Shown here: positions 14,309 through 23,637 of the stretch, piece after piece
Position numbering within the stretch: the first letter of the stretch is position 1
How the letters are laid out: every line of letters begins with the position of its first letter
DNA from: Candidatus Fermentibacteraceae bacterium
Lineage (GTDB): Bacteria; Fermentibacterota; Fermentibacteria; Fermentibacterales; JCC-6
NCBI GenBank assembly: GCA_016744855.1
Contig: JADGDO010000004.1
Location: 184,583 to 248,582, forward strand
DNA: 64,000 nt
Reading direction: 5' to 3'
The notes under the pieces: model-generated
What the model saw: the letters and a program-made list of their open reading frames with translations, nothing else
Told to the model about the DNA's origin: nothing
Databases searched by the model: none
Program-made: the position numbers and the translations under genes

Positions 14309-16735
14309 TTGCCTGAACAGCATACTGATCGAGCCAGAAAGGCTCTTATTGAAGCAAGGGCAGAAGCAGCCCGTTCCGGCAGAAGAGAGATCGGCAGCGA
14401 GTTTATTCTTTATGCTATTCTCAATGTTGATGGTTCCGGTGCCGCCGCTCTGCTTCGCAGCTTGAACGTTAAAACTGGAGAAATGGGTTCTCAGCTAAGG
14501 GCTAATCTGCGTCATGGCCCTATTGCAGGTAACATTGACAGAACTAATCTTACATGGAGTCATCGTTGCAGATCCATACTTGCAGATGCAAAAGTGCAGG
14601 CATCAAAACTAAATTCTGTTTCTATTTCAACAGAGCATTTACTTCTTGCACTGGCCAGAATTGACAGCGGATCATCCGCTCTTCTCTGGCAGTATGGTGT
14701 AAACTACGATAAACTTTTCGATGCCCTGAAGGCTTCCGGAGAAAAGCGAGGCACTGTCCAGGAAAAAGCGACTTCTGCTCTCGATTATTTCTGCCGCAAT
14801 CTAACACTTATAGGCTCAGAGAACGGTCTTGATCCGGTAATAGGCAGATCAAGAGAAATTGACAGAATTGTTCAAGTTCTCTGTCGAAGAAAGAAATCAA
14901 ACCCTGTTCTTATCGGAGAGCCCGGAGTAGGTAAAACCGCTATTGTTGAAGGTTTGGCTTTAAGAATTCTTTCAGGAAGAGTTCCTCTGCCTCTTTATGG
15001 CAAGAGGATAATGGCTCTTGATATGGCCTCTATTCTTGCTGGAACTAAATATAGAGGACAGTTTGAAGAACGACTCAAAGCTCTTCTGAGAGAAATCAGG
15101 GAAGATGGGAATGTTGTTCTGTTTATCGATGAGATTCACTCAATTGTTGGTGCCGGTGGGGCAGAGGGAGCTATTGATGCTGCCAATCTGCTGAAACCTG
15201 CTCTCGCAAGAGGAGAATTTCAGTGCATCGGTGCTACCACTCTTGACGAGTACAGAAAAATAGAAAAAGATGGAGCCCTTGAAAGAAGGTTCCAGTCTGT
15301 TCCTGTTGATCCCCCATCGGTGGAGCTAACACAAGAGATTCTGGAAGGTCTGAAGGAAAGATATCAGCGCCATCATAATGCTATTTTTTCACCAGAAAGT
15401 CTCAGAAACTGCGTGATACTTGCAAACAGGTACATCACAGGAAGACATCTTCCGGACAAAGCTATTGATGTTATGGATGAATCAGGAGCAAGAGCTCATG
15501 CAAGGGCATCCAGTCCACCAGAATCGCTCATCAACCTTCATGACAGACTTCTCGAGATGAGACGGGATATGGACACAGCAGGAGAGAAGAAGAATCTTGA
15601 AGAAGTTTCCAGGCTTGGGGAAGAGGTTGCTCGACTGGAAAAAGCCCTGGAAAGCTCCAGAGGTCATTGGATAGAAAGCCTTCCACCTGTCGATATTACA
15701 CAGGATGATGTTGCCGCTGTTGTTGCTGAGATGACAGGTATTCCCATCAGCCGTGTTGGAGAAAGCGAAACTGCAAGACTCTCCAGTCTTGAGGATCGCA
15801 TGTCAGGCAGCATAATAGGTCAGGACCAGGCCATCAAACACATTGCAAATGCCATCAGACGAGGCAGAGTCGGACTGAGAAACAACAGGCGACCAACAGG
15901 GTGTTTCCTTTTCCTGGGTCCATCCGGAGTTGGTAAAACAGAAACCGCAAGAATTCTTGCAGAGCAGGTATTCGGAGATAAAAACTCTCTTATTCGTATT
16001 GATATGTCCGAGTATAGAGAAGGTTTCTCTGGTTCCAGGCTTGTTGGAGCACCTCCTGGATACGTTGGATATGATGACGGGGGCCAACTCACAGAGAGAG
16101 TTAGAAGAAGACCTTACTCTGTTGTTCTGCTCGATGAGATTGAGAAGGCGCATTCTGACGTATACAACATGCTTCTTCAGGTTATGGACTACGGAACAAT
16201 GACTGACAGTTACGGAAGAAAAATTGATTTTAGTAACACAATCATTATCATGACCGGAAATCTCACAAAAAACCGTGGTGGAAACAGCGCATCTGTTGGA
16301 TTTTTGAGAGAAGATTCAGAGTCAGAAGCGTCTGCTATACATAATGCAGCAAAATCCCTCTTCCCGCTTGAGTTTATGAACCGTCTGGACAGTGTGATAG
16401 TTTATAATTCTTTAAGCATGGATGATATAAAAACAATCGTAAAAATGCAGCTTACCGAGGTTCTCGAAAGGCTGTTGGAACTGGATATAGAACTTGTGAT
16501 TGAAAGCGAGGCTCTTGATCTTCTTTCTGAAAACGGCTTTAGCCGGGATGCCGGTGCAAGGCATCTCAGAAGAACTATTCAGAGACTTCTTGAAGATCCT
16601 CTTATCGATTTACTTGTTTCCGGAGAGCTCTCGGGAGGCGAGAAAGTCAGTGCCAGGCGTAATGGTGATGTTCTTTCATTTAGCTCCCTGAACGAGGAGA
16701 AGGTCAACAATCCCGCTGTGGAGGTGAATGTATGA
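14309..16735 (+). CDS. clpC: ClpC-type AAA+ unfoldase
   Basis: The 808-residue protein has a double Clp N-domain (1-140), a first AAA+ module with Walker A GEPGVGKT at 203-210 and Walker [10 protein letters not shown], a short middle region (about 410-450) too small for a full ClpB coiled-coil propeller, and a second AAA+ module with GPSGVGKT at 537-544 and [11 protein letters not shown]. This matches ClpC, which unfolds proteins for ClpP. Translation begins at a TTG at 14309 behind AAGGGGG; no ATG lies near. Its stop overlaps bamA by ATGA, tying a quality-control ATPase to outer-membrane assembly. Confidence 0.92.
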   Translation: MPEQHTDRARKALIEARAEAARSGRREIGSEFILYAILNVDGSGAAALLRSLNVKTGEMGSQLRANLRHGPIAGNIDRTNLTWSHRCRSILADAKVQASKLNSVSISTEHLLLALARIDSGSSALLWQYGVNYDKLFDALKASGEKRGTVQEKATSALDYFCRNLTLIGSENGLDPVIGRSREIDRIVQVLCRRKKSNPVLIGEPGVGKTAIVEGLALRILSGRVPLPLYGKRIMALDMASILAGTKYRGQFEERLKALLREIREDGNVVLFIDEIHSIVGAGGAEGAIDAANLLKPALARGEFQCIGATTLDEYRKIEKDGALERRFQSVPVDPPSVELTQEILEGLKERYQRHHNAIFSPESLRNCVILANRYITGRHLPDKAIDVMDESGARAHARASSPPESLINLHDRLLEMRRDMDTAGEKKNLEEVSRLGEEVARLEKALESSRGHWIESLPPVDITQDDVAAVVAEMTGIPISRVGESETARLSSLEDRMSGSIIGQDQAIKHIANAIRRGRVGLRNNRRPTGCFLFLGPSGVGKTETARILAEQVFGDKNSLIRIDMSEYREGFSGSRLVGAPPGYVGYDDGGQLTERVRRRPYSVVLLDEIEKAHSDVYNMLLQVMDYGTMTDSYGRKIDFSNTIIIMTGNLTKNRGGNSASVGFLREDSESEASAIHNAAKSLFPLEFMNRLDSVIVYNSLSMDDIKTIVKMQLTEVLERLLELDIELVIESEALDLLSENGFSRDAGARHLRRTIQRLLEDPLIDLLVSGELSGGEKVSARRNGDVLSFSSLNEEKVNNPAVEVNV

Positions 16736-18969
16736 AACTGACAATTTTACTGTTCTTTTTGCTTACCGGAATGGCGTTCTCAATTTCGATATCTAGTGTT
16801 TCTGTTGAGGGGAATACCTATGTATCCGATTCACTGATAACTCGAACACTAGGACTGACCACCGGTAATATTTTTCTTCCCTCAACTCTGCCCCAGGGAG
16901 TCAGGGATCTCTTCAGCCTTGGTTATTTTACTGATATAGAGGTAACGGCTGATTCGACCGGAGGCGTTGCGGATTTTTACATTAGGATCAGCGAGACTCC
17001 AATTCTGGCGGATCTTCAGATCGAGAACTCCGGTTGCCTCGATGAAAGTGACCTGATTGATACACTGGCAATATTTCCGGGGCAGACGGTCTCTATAAAC
17101 GATATCGACCGTGGTACCGACCTTATTCTGAGTCTGTATGCTGATGATAACAGGCATTTAGCCAGCGTAACACATAGGTGGGATGAACCGGGTTCAGATG
17201 GTCGCCGAGCGCTTGTTTTCGTCTGTGAGGAAGGCCCTGATGTAAGAGTAGGAGAGATAGCGTTTTCAGGTAACTCGGCCTTTTCAGATTCCGATCTCAG
17301 AGATGAGATGAAAACCAAACAGGACGGTTTCTGGAGAAGCGGTAAACTGAAACCTCTGCAGTTTGAGGAAGATTTGTTCAGGGTTGCAAATTACTACCAC
17401 AACCACGGTTATCCTGATGCAATGGTAATCGGTACGGAGAGATATTTACTTCCTGAGAATGATGATCATTTCCATATAGATATTTCCGTATTTGAGGGTG
17501 AGCATACTGTTTTTGGAGAGGTTTCTGTTAGTGGGAATACTGAGCTGTCGGATTCTCTTCTTCTAACCTTCAACAAGATGGAATTAGGAGAACCATATTC
17601 AGTTGACGATTTAGACAAGACTCTTGAGACCTTCTATTCCGCATACCAGGATCGTGGTTATTTTTATGCGGCGATATCACCTCTCTTTGAGCCATCCACT
17701 CTGGCAGACTCTATCGTGAATATCCATTTTGCTGTTCAAGAGGGAGAGAGAGCTCACATCCGTGAGGTACAAATCATCGGTAATACCCGTACTTTCGATA
17801 ATGTTATCCGTCGTCAACTTACAGTTACACCGGGTGATCTATTCAGACGATCTGCCATGATGCGCTCTCTCAGGAACGTATTCTATTTGAATTACTTCAA
17901 TGACGTCATTCCGGACTTCAGAGCCATTGAGGGATCTCCCGATGTCGATATGATTCTTGAAGTTGATGAGAAACCAACTGGAAAATTCGGCATTGGAGCG
18001 AATTATAGCGCTACCGATGGCTTTAGTGGCTATCTTGAGGTTGCAGAAACAAACCTTATGGGTCGCGGACAGAATTTGGGAACTACATATGAGTTTTCCA
18101 AAACTGTTCAGAACATCAAAGTTAGTTTTACTGAACCTTGGTTCCGTGATACTCCATTAACTCTCGGTGGCGAGGTATACCACACAACCAGCAACTACAG
18201 TGAATATGACAGGAGACGAACAGGAGGATCTGTTGTTGTTGGTCGTCCTTTGCCGTGGATTGATTTTACCACTGCAAGCATCAGATACACACTTGAAAAG
18301 GTTGATGTTTTTGATATAACTGATGATCCAGATAACTATTACTACACTCTGAACGATACAGACTGGCCCAGATGGGATAGTTCAATAAGACTCTCTTTCA
18401 CCCGTGACAGCCAGGACAGGCGAGTGTTTCCGGGAGAAGGATCAAAGAACTCGATTACCATGGATCTTACTGGAGGTTTCCTCGGTGGAGATATCGGATT
18501 TCAGAAGTATCTCTTTGATTCAACATGGCATGTACCGGTGTGGTGGAAATTCTTCCTTACGCTGCGTGGTCGAATGGGAACGATTTCCGGCTTCGGCGGC
18601 GAAGTGCCTCCCGCATATGAGTTGTTTCAGCTCGGTGGAACCGGATTCTACGGGGTAAGAGGTTATGGAGACAGAGAAATCAATGCTGTAGACGGTTATG
18701 AAACCGTAGGAGGCAAAGCGATGCTGATTCTCAGTGCCGAGTACCGCTTCAGAATTATTGATCAGCTTCAGCTTGCTGTCTTCACCGATGCCGGTAATAC
18801 ATGGGAAAGTTGGTCTGACATAGATCTCTCTACATTGGACCGCGGGGCTGGCCTTGGGATCAGAGTAGAAATTCCTATGCTTGGTATCATGGGACTCGAT
18901 TATGCTTATGGTTTTGAAGGACCTGATCCCGGTTGGGAATCACATTTCCAGATGGGTACATCCTTCTGA
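16732..18969 (+). CDS. bamA: outer-membrane assembly factor BamA (Omp85)
   Basis: The 745-residue protein starts with a signal peptide (to about residue 17), followed by five POTRA repeats: strands such as SISSVSVEGNTYVSDS, VRVGEIAFSGNSAFSD, HTVFGEVSVSGNTELSD and HIREVQIIGNTRTFDN mark them. The C-terminal part from about 425 is a 16-stranded Omp85 barrel with the conserved loop motif GVRGY. BamA folds and inserts beta-barrel proteins in the outer membrane. It overlaps clpC by four bases, and ompH follows after ten bases; the order bamA-ompH-lpxD is a widely conserved cluster. Confidence 0.96.
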   Translation: MKLTILLFFLLTGMAFSISISSVSVEGNTYVSDSLITRTLGLTTGNIFLPSTLPQGVRDLFSLGYFTDIEVTADSTGGVADFYIRISETPILADLQIENSGCLDESDLIDTLAIFPGQTVSINDIDRGTDLILSLYADDNRHLASVTHRWDEPGSDGRRALVFVCEEGPDVRVGEIAFSGNSAFSDSDLRDEMKTKQDGFWRSGKLKPLQFEEDLFRVANYYHNHGYPDAMVIGTERYLLPENDDHFHIDISVFEGEHTVFGEVSVSGNTELSDSLLLTFNKMELGEPYSVDDLDKTLETFYSAYQDRGYFYAAISPLFEPSTLADSIVNIHFAVQEGERAHIREVQIIGNTRTFDNVIRRQLTVTPGDLFRRSAMMRSLRNVFYLNYFNDVIPDFRAIEGSPDVDMILEVDEKPTGKFGIGANYSATDGFSGYLEVAETNLMGRGQNLGTTYEFSKTVQNIKVSFTEPWFRDTPLTLGGEVYHTTSNYSEYDRRRTGGSVVVGRPLPWIDFTTASIRYTLEKVDVFDITDDPDNYYYTLNDTDWPRWDSSIRLSFTRDSQDRRVFPGEGSKNSITMDLTGGFLGGDIGFQKYLFDSTWHVPVWWKFFLTLRGRMGTISGFGGEVPPAYELFQLGGTGFYGVRGYGDREINAVDGYETVGGKAMLILSAEYRFRIIDQLQLAVFTDAGNTWESWSDIDLSTLDRGAGLGIRVEIPMLGIMGLDYAYGFEGPDPGWESHFQMGTSF

Positions 18970-18979
18970 TTGGAGTGAG

Positions 18980-19477
18980 ATGAAATTACTAGTATTTCTT
19001 GTTTTTCCAGCATTGCTGCTTGGACAAACCGTTGCCGTTTTTGATTCCGATCTTGTGTTTGAATCCCTTGGCGAGGTAACGGACGCCAGAGAGCTTCTTG
19101 AGACTGAGATGGATGAATGGGAGCTTCATGTGGATTCTCTTCAGGAAGAGATCGATGTTTTAGAGGAAGATCTTTCCCGGACACTGATGATGAGCCCGGA
19201 AAGAAGACAGGAAAAAGAAGCCCTTCTTGATGAGAAAAAGATTCAGATAGAGGCCTACCTTTCCAGTGTCTTTGGTCCTGCAGGCCTTATGGAACGGCGT
19301 AACGAAGAGCTGGTTAACCCGATTATTGCAGCTATTAACGAAGCAGTAATTGATATTGCCAGCGAAGATGACATCCAGATTGTTCTTGATGCATCTGCCG
19401 GCCAGGTCGTATATGCAGAGGCTTCCGTAGATATCACAGACAGGGTGATTGACCGGGTTATGAGTGGAGATGAGTGA
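18980..19477 (+). CDS. OmpH/Skp-like periplasmic chaperone
   Basis: The 165-residue protein has a signal peptide (MKLLVFLVFPALLLG) and the OmpH shape: a short beta core (TVAVFDSDLVFES) at the start, a long charged coiled-coil arm (residues about 35-95), and a closing strand (DIQIVLDASAGQVVYAE). Skp chaperones hold unfolded outer-membrane proteins for BamA, whose gene precedes it. The start at 18980 follows TTGGAGTGAG; an in-frame start at 18881 lies inside bamA and was discarded. Confidence 0.9.
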   Translation: MKLLVFLVFPALLLGQTVAVFDSDLVFESLGEVTDARELLETEMDEWELHVDSLQEEIDVLEEDLSRTLMMSPERRQEKEALLDEKKIQIEAYLSSVFGPAGLMERRNEELVNPIIAAINEAVIDIASEDDIQIVLDASAGQVVYAEASVDITDRVIDRVMSGDE

Positions 19478-20504
19478 TTTTACGATTAGGGAAATCACTG
19501 ACCACCTAGGTGGTAAATTACTTTCCGGCAATCCTGATTCAGTAGTTTCAGGTGTCTCTGCAATACAATCCGCAGATGCGGGGGATATCTGCTACTGCGG
19601 GAATGCAAAGTATTTCAGATATCTTTCAACAACAAAAGCACTTGCTGTTATAGTGTCAAAACCTGTTGAGACATCGGCTGAGTGTGTAATTCTTGTGGAT
19701 AAAGAATATGATGCATTCAGGAAAGTTCTACTTCTGCTGAAACCAGATCGTTCATCCGGATTTACGGATATTCACCCCTCAGCAGTCATACATCCTTCTG
19801 CTGACACAGGAAGTAATGCACAGATAGGTCCTCTGACTGTTGTCGATAGAAATTGCATACTGGGGGATGGTTGTGTGCTAGGGGCAGGGTGCGTTCTCGG
19901 TCCCGCTGTGATTCTCGGGGAGAACTGTTTCATTCACCCCAATGTTACTCTCCTGGAAGGAACATCTGTCGGCAGTAATGTGATCATACATTCGGGTACT
20001 GTTGTCGGAAGTGACGGATTTGGATTTGTTCCCGATTCCAGTGGTATGCATAAGAAAATACCACAGAACGGGAATGTTGCCATTGGAAGCCATGTTGAAA
20101 TCGGAGCAAATTGTACAATCGATAGAGCGGTAACCGGCAGCACTGAAATTGGCGATCATACAAAGCTGGACAATCTCATTCAGGTAGCCCATAATGTATG
20201 CATAGGTAGAGGGTGTTTTATTGCTGCCCAGACTGGAATTGCTGGAAGTACAACGATCGGTAACGGTGTTACTTTCGGTGGCCAGGTGGGTGTCGGTGGA
20301 CATATTGTAATTAATGACGGTGCTGTTATTGCTGCAAAATCGGGTGTTACCAAGAATGTAGATTCAGGTGTAACACTGTCTGGAAACCCTGCCAGACCTC
20401 ATATGGAGACTTTGAGGCTGGGTGCTGCTGTAGCAAGGTTGCCGAAGATTATTGAGCTGGTTAAAGAATTGAATGCCGGCAAAATAGGAGAAACTGGAGA
20501 CTGA
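19470..20504 (+). CDS. lpxD: UDP-3-O-acylglucosamine N-acyltransferase
   Basis: LpxD adds the second acyl chain in lipid A synthesis, from acyl-ACP to the amine of UDP-3-O-acyl-glucosamine. The protein has an N-terminal uridine-binding domain (to about 100), then a left-handed parallel beta-helix of hexapeptide repeats (IGPLTV, LGDGCVLG, IGENC type), with the catalytic histidine in QVAHNVCIG and the FGFVPDSSG loop. Start is ATG 19470; a GTG six bases earlier is possible. The start overlaps the ompH stop and the end overlaps lpxC-fabZ by one base (TGATG). Confidence 0.95.
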   Translation: MSDFTIREITDHLGGKLLSGNPDSVVSGVSAIQSADAGDICYCGNAKYFRYLSTTKALAVIVSKPVETSAECVILVDKEYDAFRKVLLLLKPDRSSGFTDIHPSAVIHPSADTGSNAQIGPLTVVDRNCILGDGCVLGAGCVLGPAVILGENCFIHPNVTLLEGTSVGSNVIIHSGTVVGSDGFGFVPDSSGMHKKIPQNGNVAIGSHVEIGANCTIDRAVTGSTEIGDHTKLDNLIQVAHNVCIGRGCFIAAQTGIAGSTTIGNGVTFGGQVGVGGHIVINDGAVIAAKSGVTKNVDSGVTLSGNPARPHMETLRLGAAVARLPKIIELVKELNAGKIGETGD

Positions 20505-21826
20505 TGAATCGTTTTCAAACAACTATCAAAGAGCAGGTTTCCTACACCGGTCGCGGTCTGCATCTGGGTAAAGAATCGACAATAACATTTAAACCGGCAC
20601 CAGCTGATACCGGTTATGTCTTTATCAGAACCGATGTGGATCAGAGACCGACAATAAGAGTTATTCCAACGAATGTTCGAATGGTTGAGGAGCAGGCAAG
20701 AAGAACCACACTTGGTGAAAACTATTATGAGGTGCATACTGTTGAGCATGTTCTCAGCGCACTGTACGGTCTTGAAATAGACAACGCAATTATTGAGATA
20801 AGCTCAGATGAGCCACCGGAGCCTGCAGACGGATCCGTTCGTTCTTATGTTGAAGTTCTGATGGAAGCAGGAGTGGAGACACTTCCCGGGAGCCCGAGCA
20901 AAGTATTCGTTATTACAGAGCCGGTTAGTCTTGAATATCACGGTGCAAGTTTAACCGTGGTTCCATACGATGGTTTAAAAATCAGTTTTACTCTTGACTA
21001 TGATCATCCTCATATTGGAACGCAGTATATCAGCCTTGATATAACCCGCGACAGTTTTATTAATGAAATAGCACCAGCTAGAACATTCTGCCTTTACGAA
21101 GACGTTAAACTCCTTCAGGAAAAAGGTCTTATCAAAGGTGGGACTCTGGAAAATGCCGTTGTAATCGGTGAAAACGGAGTTATGAACGACAGTCCTCTCC
21201 GTTTCCCGGACGAGCTTGTAAGGCACAAGGTCCTTGACCTTATCGGAGACATGGCGTTGCTTGGAATACGTCTTCAGGGTCATGTGATTGCCGCAAAAAG
21301 TGGCCATGCTTCCAATGTTCAGTTTGTTAAACGAATCATGCAGGTTTACTCCGGTAAAATCAAAACATCCAAAGCCGACCTATCAAATAGACAATGGGGC
21401 ATCACTGATGTTATGGATCTTCTACCGCACAGGTATCCATTTCTTCTTGTTGACCGTGTGCTGGAGATAGAGCCGGAGAAGAGCATTGTTGCAATCAAAA
21501 ATGTTACCATCAATGAACCTTTTTTCCAGGGACATTTCCCAGGCAGTCCAATTATGCCAGGAGTCCTTGTTATTGAGGCTATGGCGCAAGCCGGTGGATT
21601 GATGCTTTTTGATTCTGTTAAGGAACCCGGCAGATGGCTGGTTCTTTTCGGCGGGATTGATAAGGTTAGATTCAGAAAACCAATTCTGCCAGGTGATCAA
21701 ATACGCTTCGAACTCGAACTGATAAGTAAACGCGGTCGTATGTGGAAGATGCGCGGAGTTGCAAAAGTTGATGACAGGGTTGCAGTAGAGGCTGAGCTCA
21801 CAGCAATGCTGGTGGAGAAAAAATGA
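20504..21826 (+). CDS. bifunctional LpxC deacetylase / FabZ dehydratase
   Basis: This 440-residue protein is a fusion. Residues 1-290 are LpxC, the zinc deacetylase that commits UDP-3-O-acyl-GlcNAc to lipid A: VEHVLSALYGLEIDN carries a zinc histidine, and KVLDLIGDMALLG with AAKSGHASN carries the others. Residues 300-440 are FabZ, the 3-hydroxyacyl-ACP dehydratase: LPHRYPFLLVDRV and the active-site histidine in GHFPGSPIMPGVLVIEAMAQ. The fusion is well known in Bacteroidetes and related FCB lineages and couples lipid A with fatty acid supply, as both use 3-hydroxyacyl-ACP. It sits between lpxD and lpxA with overlapping ends. Confidence 0.96.
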   Translation: MNRFQTTIKEQVSYTGRGLHLGKESTITFKPAPADTGYVFIRTDVDQRPTIRVIPTNVRMVEEQARRTTLGENYYEVHTVEHVLSALYGLEIDNAIIEISSDEPPEPADGSVRSYVEVLMEAGVETLPGSPSKVFVITEPVSLEYHGASLTVVPYDGLKISFTLDYDHPHIGTQYISLDITRDSFINEIAPARTFCLYEDVKLLQEKGLIKGGTLENAVVIGENGVMNDSPLRFPDELVRHKVLDLIGDMALLGIRLQGHVIAAKSGHASNVQFVKRIMQVYSGKIKTSKADLSNRQWGITDVMDLLPHRYPFLLVDRVLEIEPEKSIVAIKNVTINEPFFQGHFPGSPIMPGVLVIEAMAQAGGLMLFDSVKEPGRWLVLFGGIDKVRFRKPILPGDQIRFELELISKRGRMWKMRGVAKVDDRVAVEAELTAMLVEKK

Positions 21827-22584
21827 TACACTCAACAGCAGTAGTAGAGTGCGTTGCCCCTGAATCCGTAGAAATCGGCCCCTATGCTGTTGTTGGCCCT
21901 GATGTCGTATTGGGACAGAGGGTGGTTATCGATGCTCATGCATTTGTAACAGGAATTACTACCCTGGCCGACGATGTTAAGATCGGACCTGGGGCAGTGA
22001 TTGGAACGGCTCCTCAGGATTTGAAGTTTGCCGGTGAAAGAACTACTCTTGAGATCGGTGCAAGAACGGTGATTCGTGAGATGGCCAACATCAATTGCGG
22101 TACAAGTGCTACCGGAAAAACTGTGGTCGGAGCAGATTGTTTCCTAATGGCTTTCAGTCACGTAGCCCACGACTGTGTTATTGGTGATGGTGTTATTCTT
22201 GCCAATTCTGTTAATCTTGCAGGTCACGTTGAGATAGGCAGGAAGGCAATCATTGGGGGAGTTGTTCCTGTTCACCAGTTTACCAGAATCGGTGAGTACT
22301 CAATGATTGGCGGAGGTTTCAGAGTATCCAGAGATGTCTCTCCTTACACACTTGCTGGTGGAGAGCCTTTGCGAATGATAGGAATCAACAAACTGGGTCT
22401 AAGGCGTAACGGTTTCTCAAACGAAGAAATAGCATATGCAGTAGACTCATTCCGATATTTCTTCAAGAATTCTGAAACAATGGCAAGCAAAGTGGAAGCG
22501 GTTCTTTCCAGCAGCACAGATGATTCACTTCGAAAGCGGATGGCTGAGTTTATTTCCACCTCCTCGAGAGGGGTCACAATCTGA
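21823..22584 (+). CDS. lpxA: UDP-N-acetylglucosamine acyltransferase
   Basis: LpxA transfers a 3-hydroxyacyl chain from acyl-ACP to UDP-GlcNAc, the first step of lipid A synthesis. The 253-residue protein is a hexapeptide-repeat beta-helix (IHSTAVVE, IGPYAVVGPDV, IGTAPQDLKF) with the catalytic histidine in FSHVAHDCVIGD and the C-terminal helical part that forms the trimer (GLRRNGFSNEEI). It overlaps lpxC-fabZ by ATGA. Confidence 0.96.
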   Translation: MIHSTAVVECVAPESVEIGPYAVVGPDVVLGQRVVIDAHAFVTGITTLADDVKIGPGAVIGTAPQDLKFAGERTTLEIGARTVIREMANINCGTSATGKTVVGADCFLMAFSHVAHDCVIGDGVILANSVNLAGHVEIGRKAIIGGVVPVHQFTRIGEYSMIGGGFRVSRDVSPYTLAGGEPLRMIGINKLGLRRNGFSNEEIAYAVDSFRYFFKNSETMASKVEAVLSSSTDDSLRKRMAEFISTSSRGVTI

Positions 22585-23024
22585 GTCAGATTGTCTTTCT
22601 TCTGTTTTTTCTCATTCAGCAGTCTCCGGTTGCTGATTCCACTGTAGTTGAGTACCGGAATCCCAGAGGTGCTATGCTAAGAAGCTTGGTATTTCCCGGA
22701 TGGGGACAATTTTACAATGATGAACCCGTTAAAGGTCTGCTTTACGGAACACTTGAGTTTGGTTTGCTCGGATTAGTTTTATATGAAAACCATGAAGCAG
22801 AGAATGCCCGTGAGATGTATCTGGAAACAGGACAGGAATCATGGCAGAACAGTTATGATAATCACAGTGACCTGAGACGAGATTTTATCTGGTACACCGC
22901 TGGAGCGTGGGTAGTCGGATTACTCGATGCCTATGTAGATGCTTATTTCTTCAGTTTTGAAGCGGAAAACACCAGATTCGAAAATGATACTGAATTCAGC
23001 GTAGGGGCAGTGGTTCAATTCTGA
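22581..23024 (+). CDS. DUF5683-like membrane protein, probable CTG start
   Basis: From ATG 22674 this frame codes for 116 residues with a DUF5683-like core (RSLVFPGWGQFYNDEPVKGLLYG) and two hydrophobic segments. However, the frame is open further upstream and encodes a clear signal sequence (IVFLLFFLIQQSPVADS) just before it. The nearest start that keeps it is CTG 22581, seven bases behind GAGAGGGG and overlapping the lpxA stop; an ATT at 22590 is a weaker option. The full product would be about 147 residues, exported or membrane bound. Family members are common in FCB bacteria and of unknown role. The start is inferred. Confidence 0.7.
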   Translation: MSQIVFLLFFLIQQSPVADSTVVEYRNPRGAMLRSLVFPGWGQFYNDEPVKGLLYGTLEFGLLGLVLYENHEAENAREMYLETGQESWQNSYDNHSDLRRDFIWYTAGAWVVGLLDAYVDAYFFSFEAENTRFENDTEFSVGAVVQF

Positions 23025-23037
23025 CTTAGGGAATGAA

Positions 23038-23637
23038 ATGATCTTTCACCTTGTATACTTTTTGACAGCGGGATTATCCGCTTCGGAACCGGAGCTTCTT
23101 GATAAAGCCGTCCAAGGCGATAAAGAAGCTTTTGGAGAAATAGTCAAAATGTATGAAAAAAGAGTATTCAGGGTTGCCAGAAGAATGTGTAATTGTGATG
23201 ATGATGCATGGGATATTACCCAGGAAGCCTTTATTAAAGCAATGAAAGCCATGCGCAATTTCAACACTGAATACCGTTTCTTTACCTGGATGTACAGGAT
23301 CGTTACGAACACCGCTATTAACTTCTCGCGTTCCCGTGGAAGGCGATCTGAAGTGGAATTTGATGAAGGTTATGGAAGCGGTGGCCAGACTGCTTCAGCT
23401 GATACAACCATTCAGGAAACAAATAGAGATCTACTTGTTCAGGCTGTTCAGAAAGCAGTAGAGCGGCTTACACCGGCTCTTCGATCGGTCTTTGTTCTCA
23501 GAGTTGACCAAGAGCTGAGCTACGAAGAAATAGCAGAGACTCTTGATATTGCAACTGGAACCGTTATGTCCAGGCTCAACAGGGCACGTAGTTCAGTGAA
23601 GACTTTTGTTGTTACAGAGTTGGGAGGTGAACCGTGA
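23038..23637 (+). CDS. ECF-type RNA polymerase sigma factor
   Basis: The 199-residue protein has sigma region 2 (FGEIVKMYEKRVFRVARRMC, DDAWDITQEAFIKAMKAM, FFTWMYRIVTNTAIN) and region 4 with the helix-turn-helix (LSYEEIAETLDIATGTVMSRLNRAR). It resembles RpoE/SigW factors that steer RNA polymerase to envelope-stress genes. The first 15 residues (MIFHLVYFLTAGLSA) are hydrophobic, which is odd for a sigma factor; the start is set by AGGGAATGAA ahead of ATG 23038, but a later start would remove them. Its stop overlaps the anti-sigma gene (GTGA), so the two are made together. Confidence 0.92.
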   Translation: MIFHLVYFLTAGLSASEPELLDKAVQGDKEAFGEIVKMYEKRVFRVARRMCNCDDDAWDITQEAFIKAMKAMRNFNTEYRFFTWMYRIVTNTAINFSRSRGRRSEVEFDEGYGSGGQTASADTTIQETNRDLLVQAVQKAVERLTPALRSVFVLRVDQELSYEEIAETLDIATGTVMSRLNRARSSVKTFVVTELGGEP

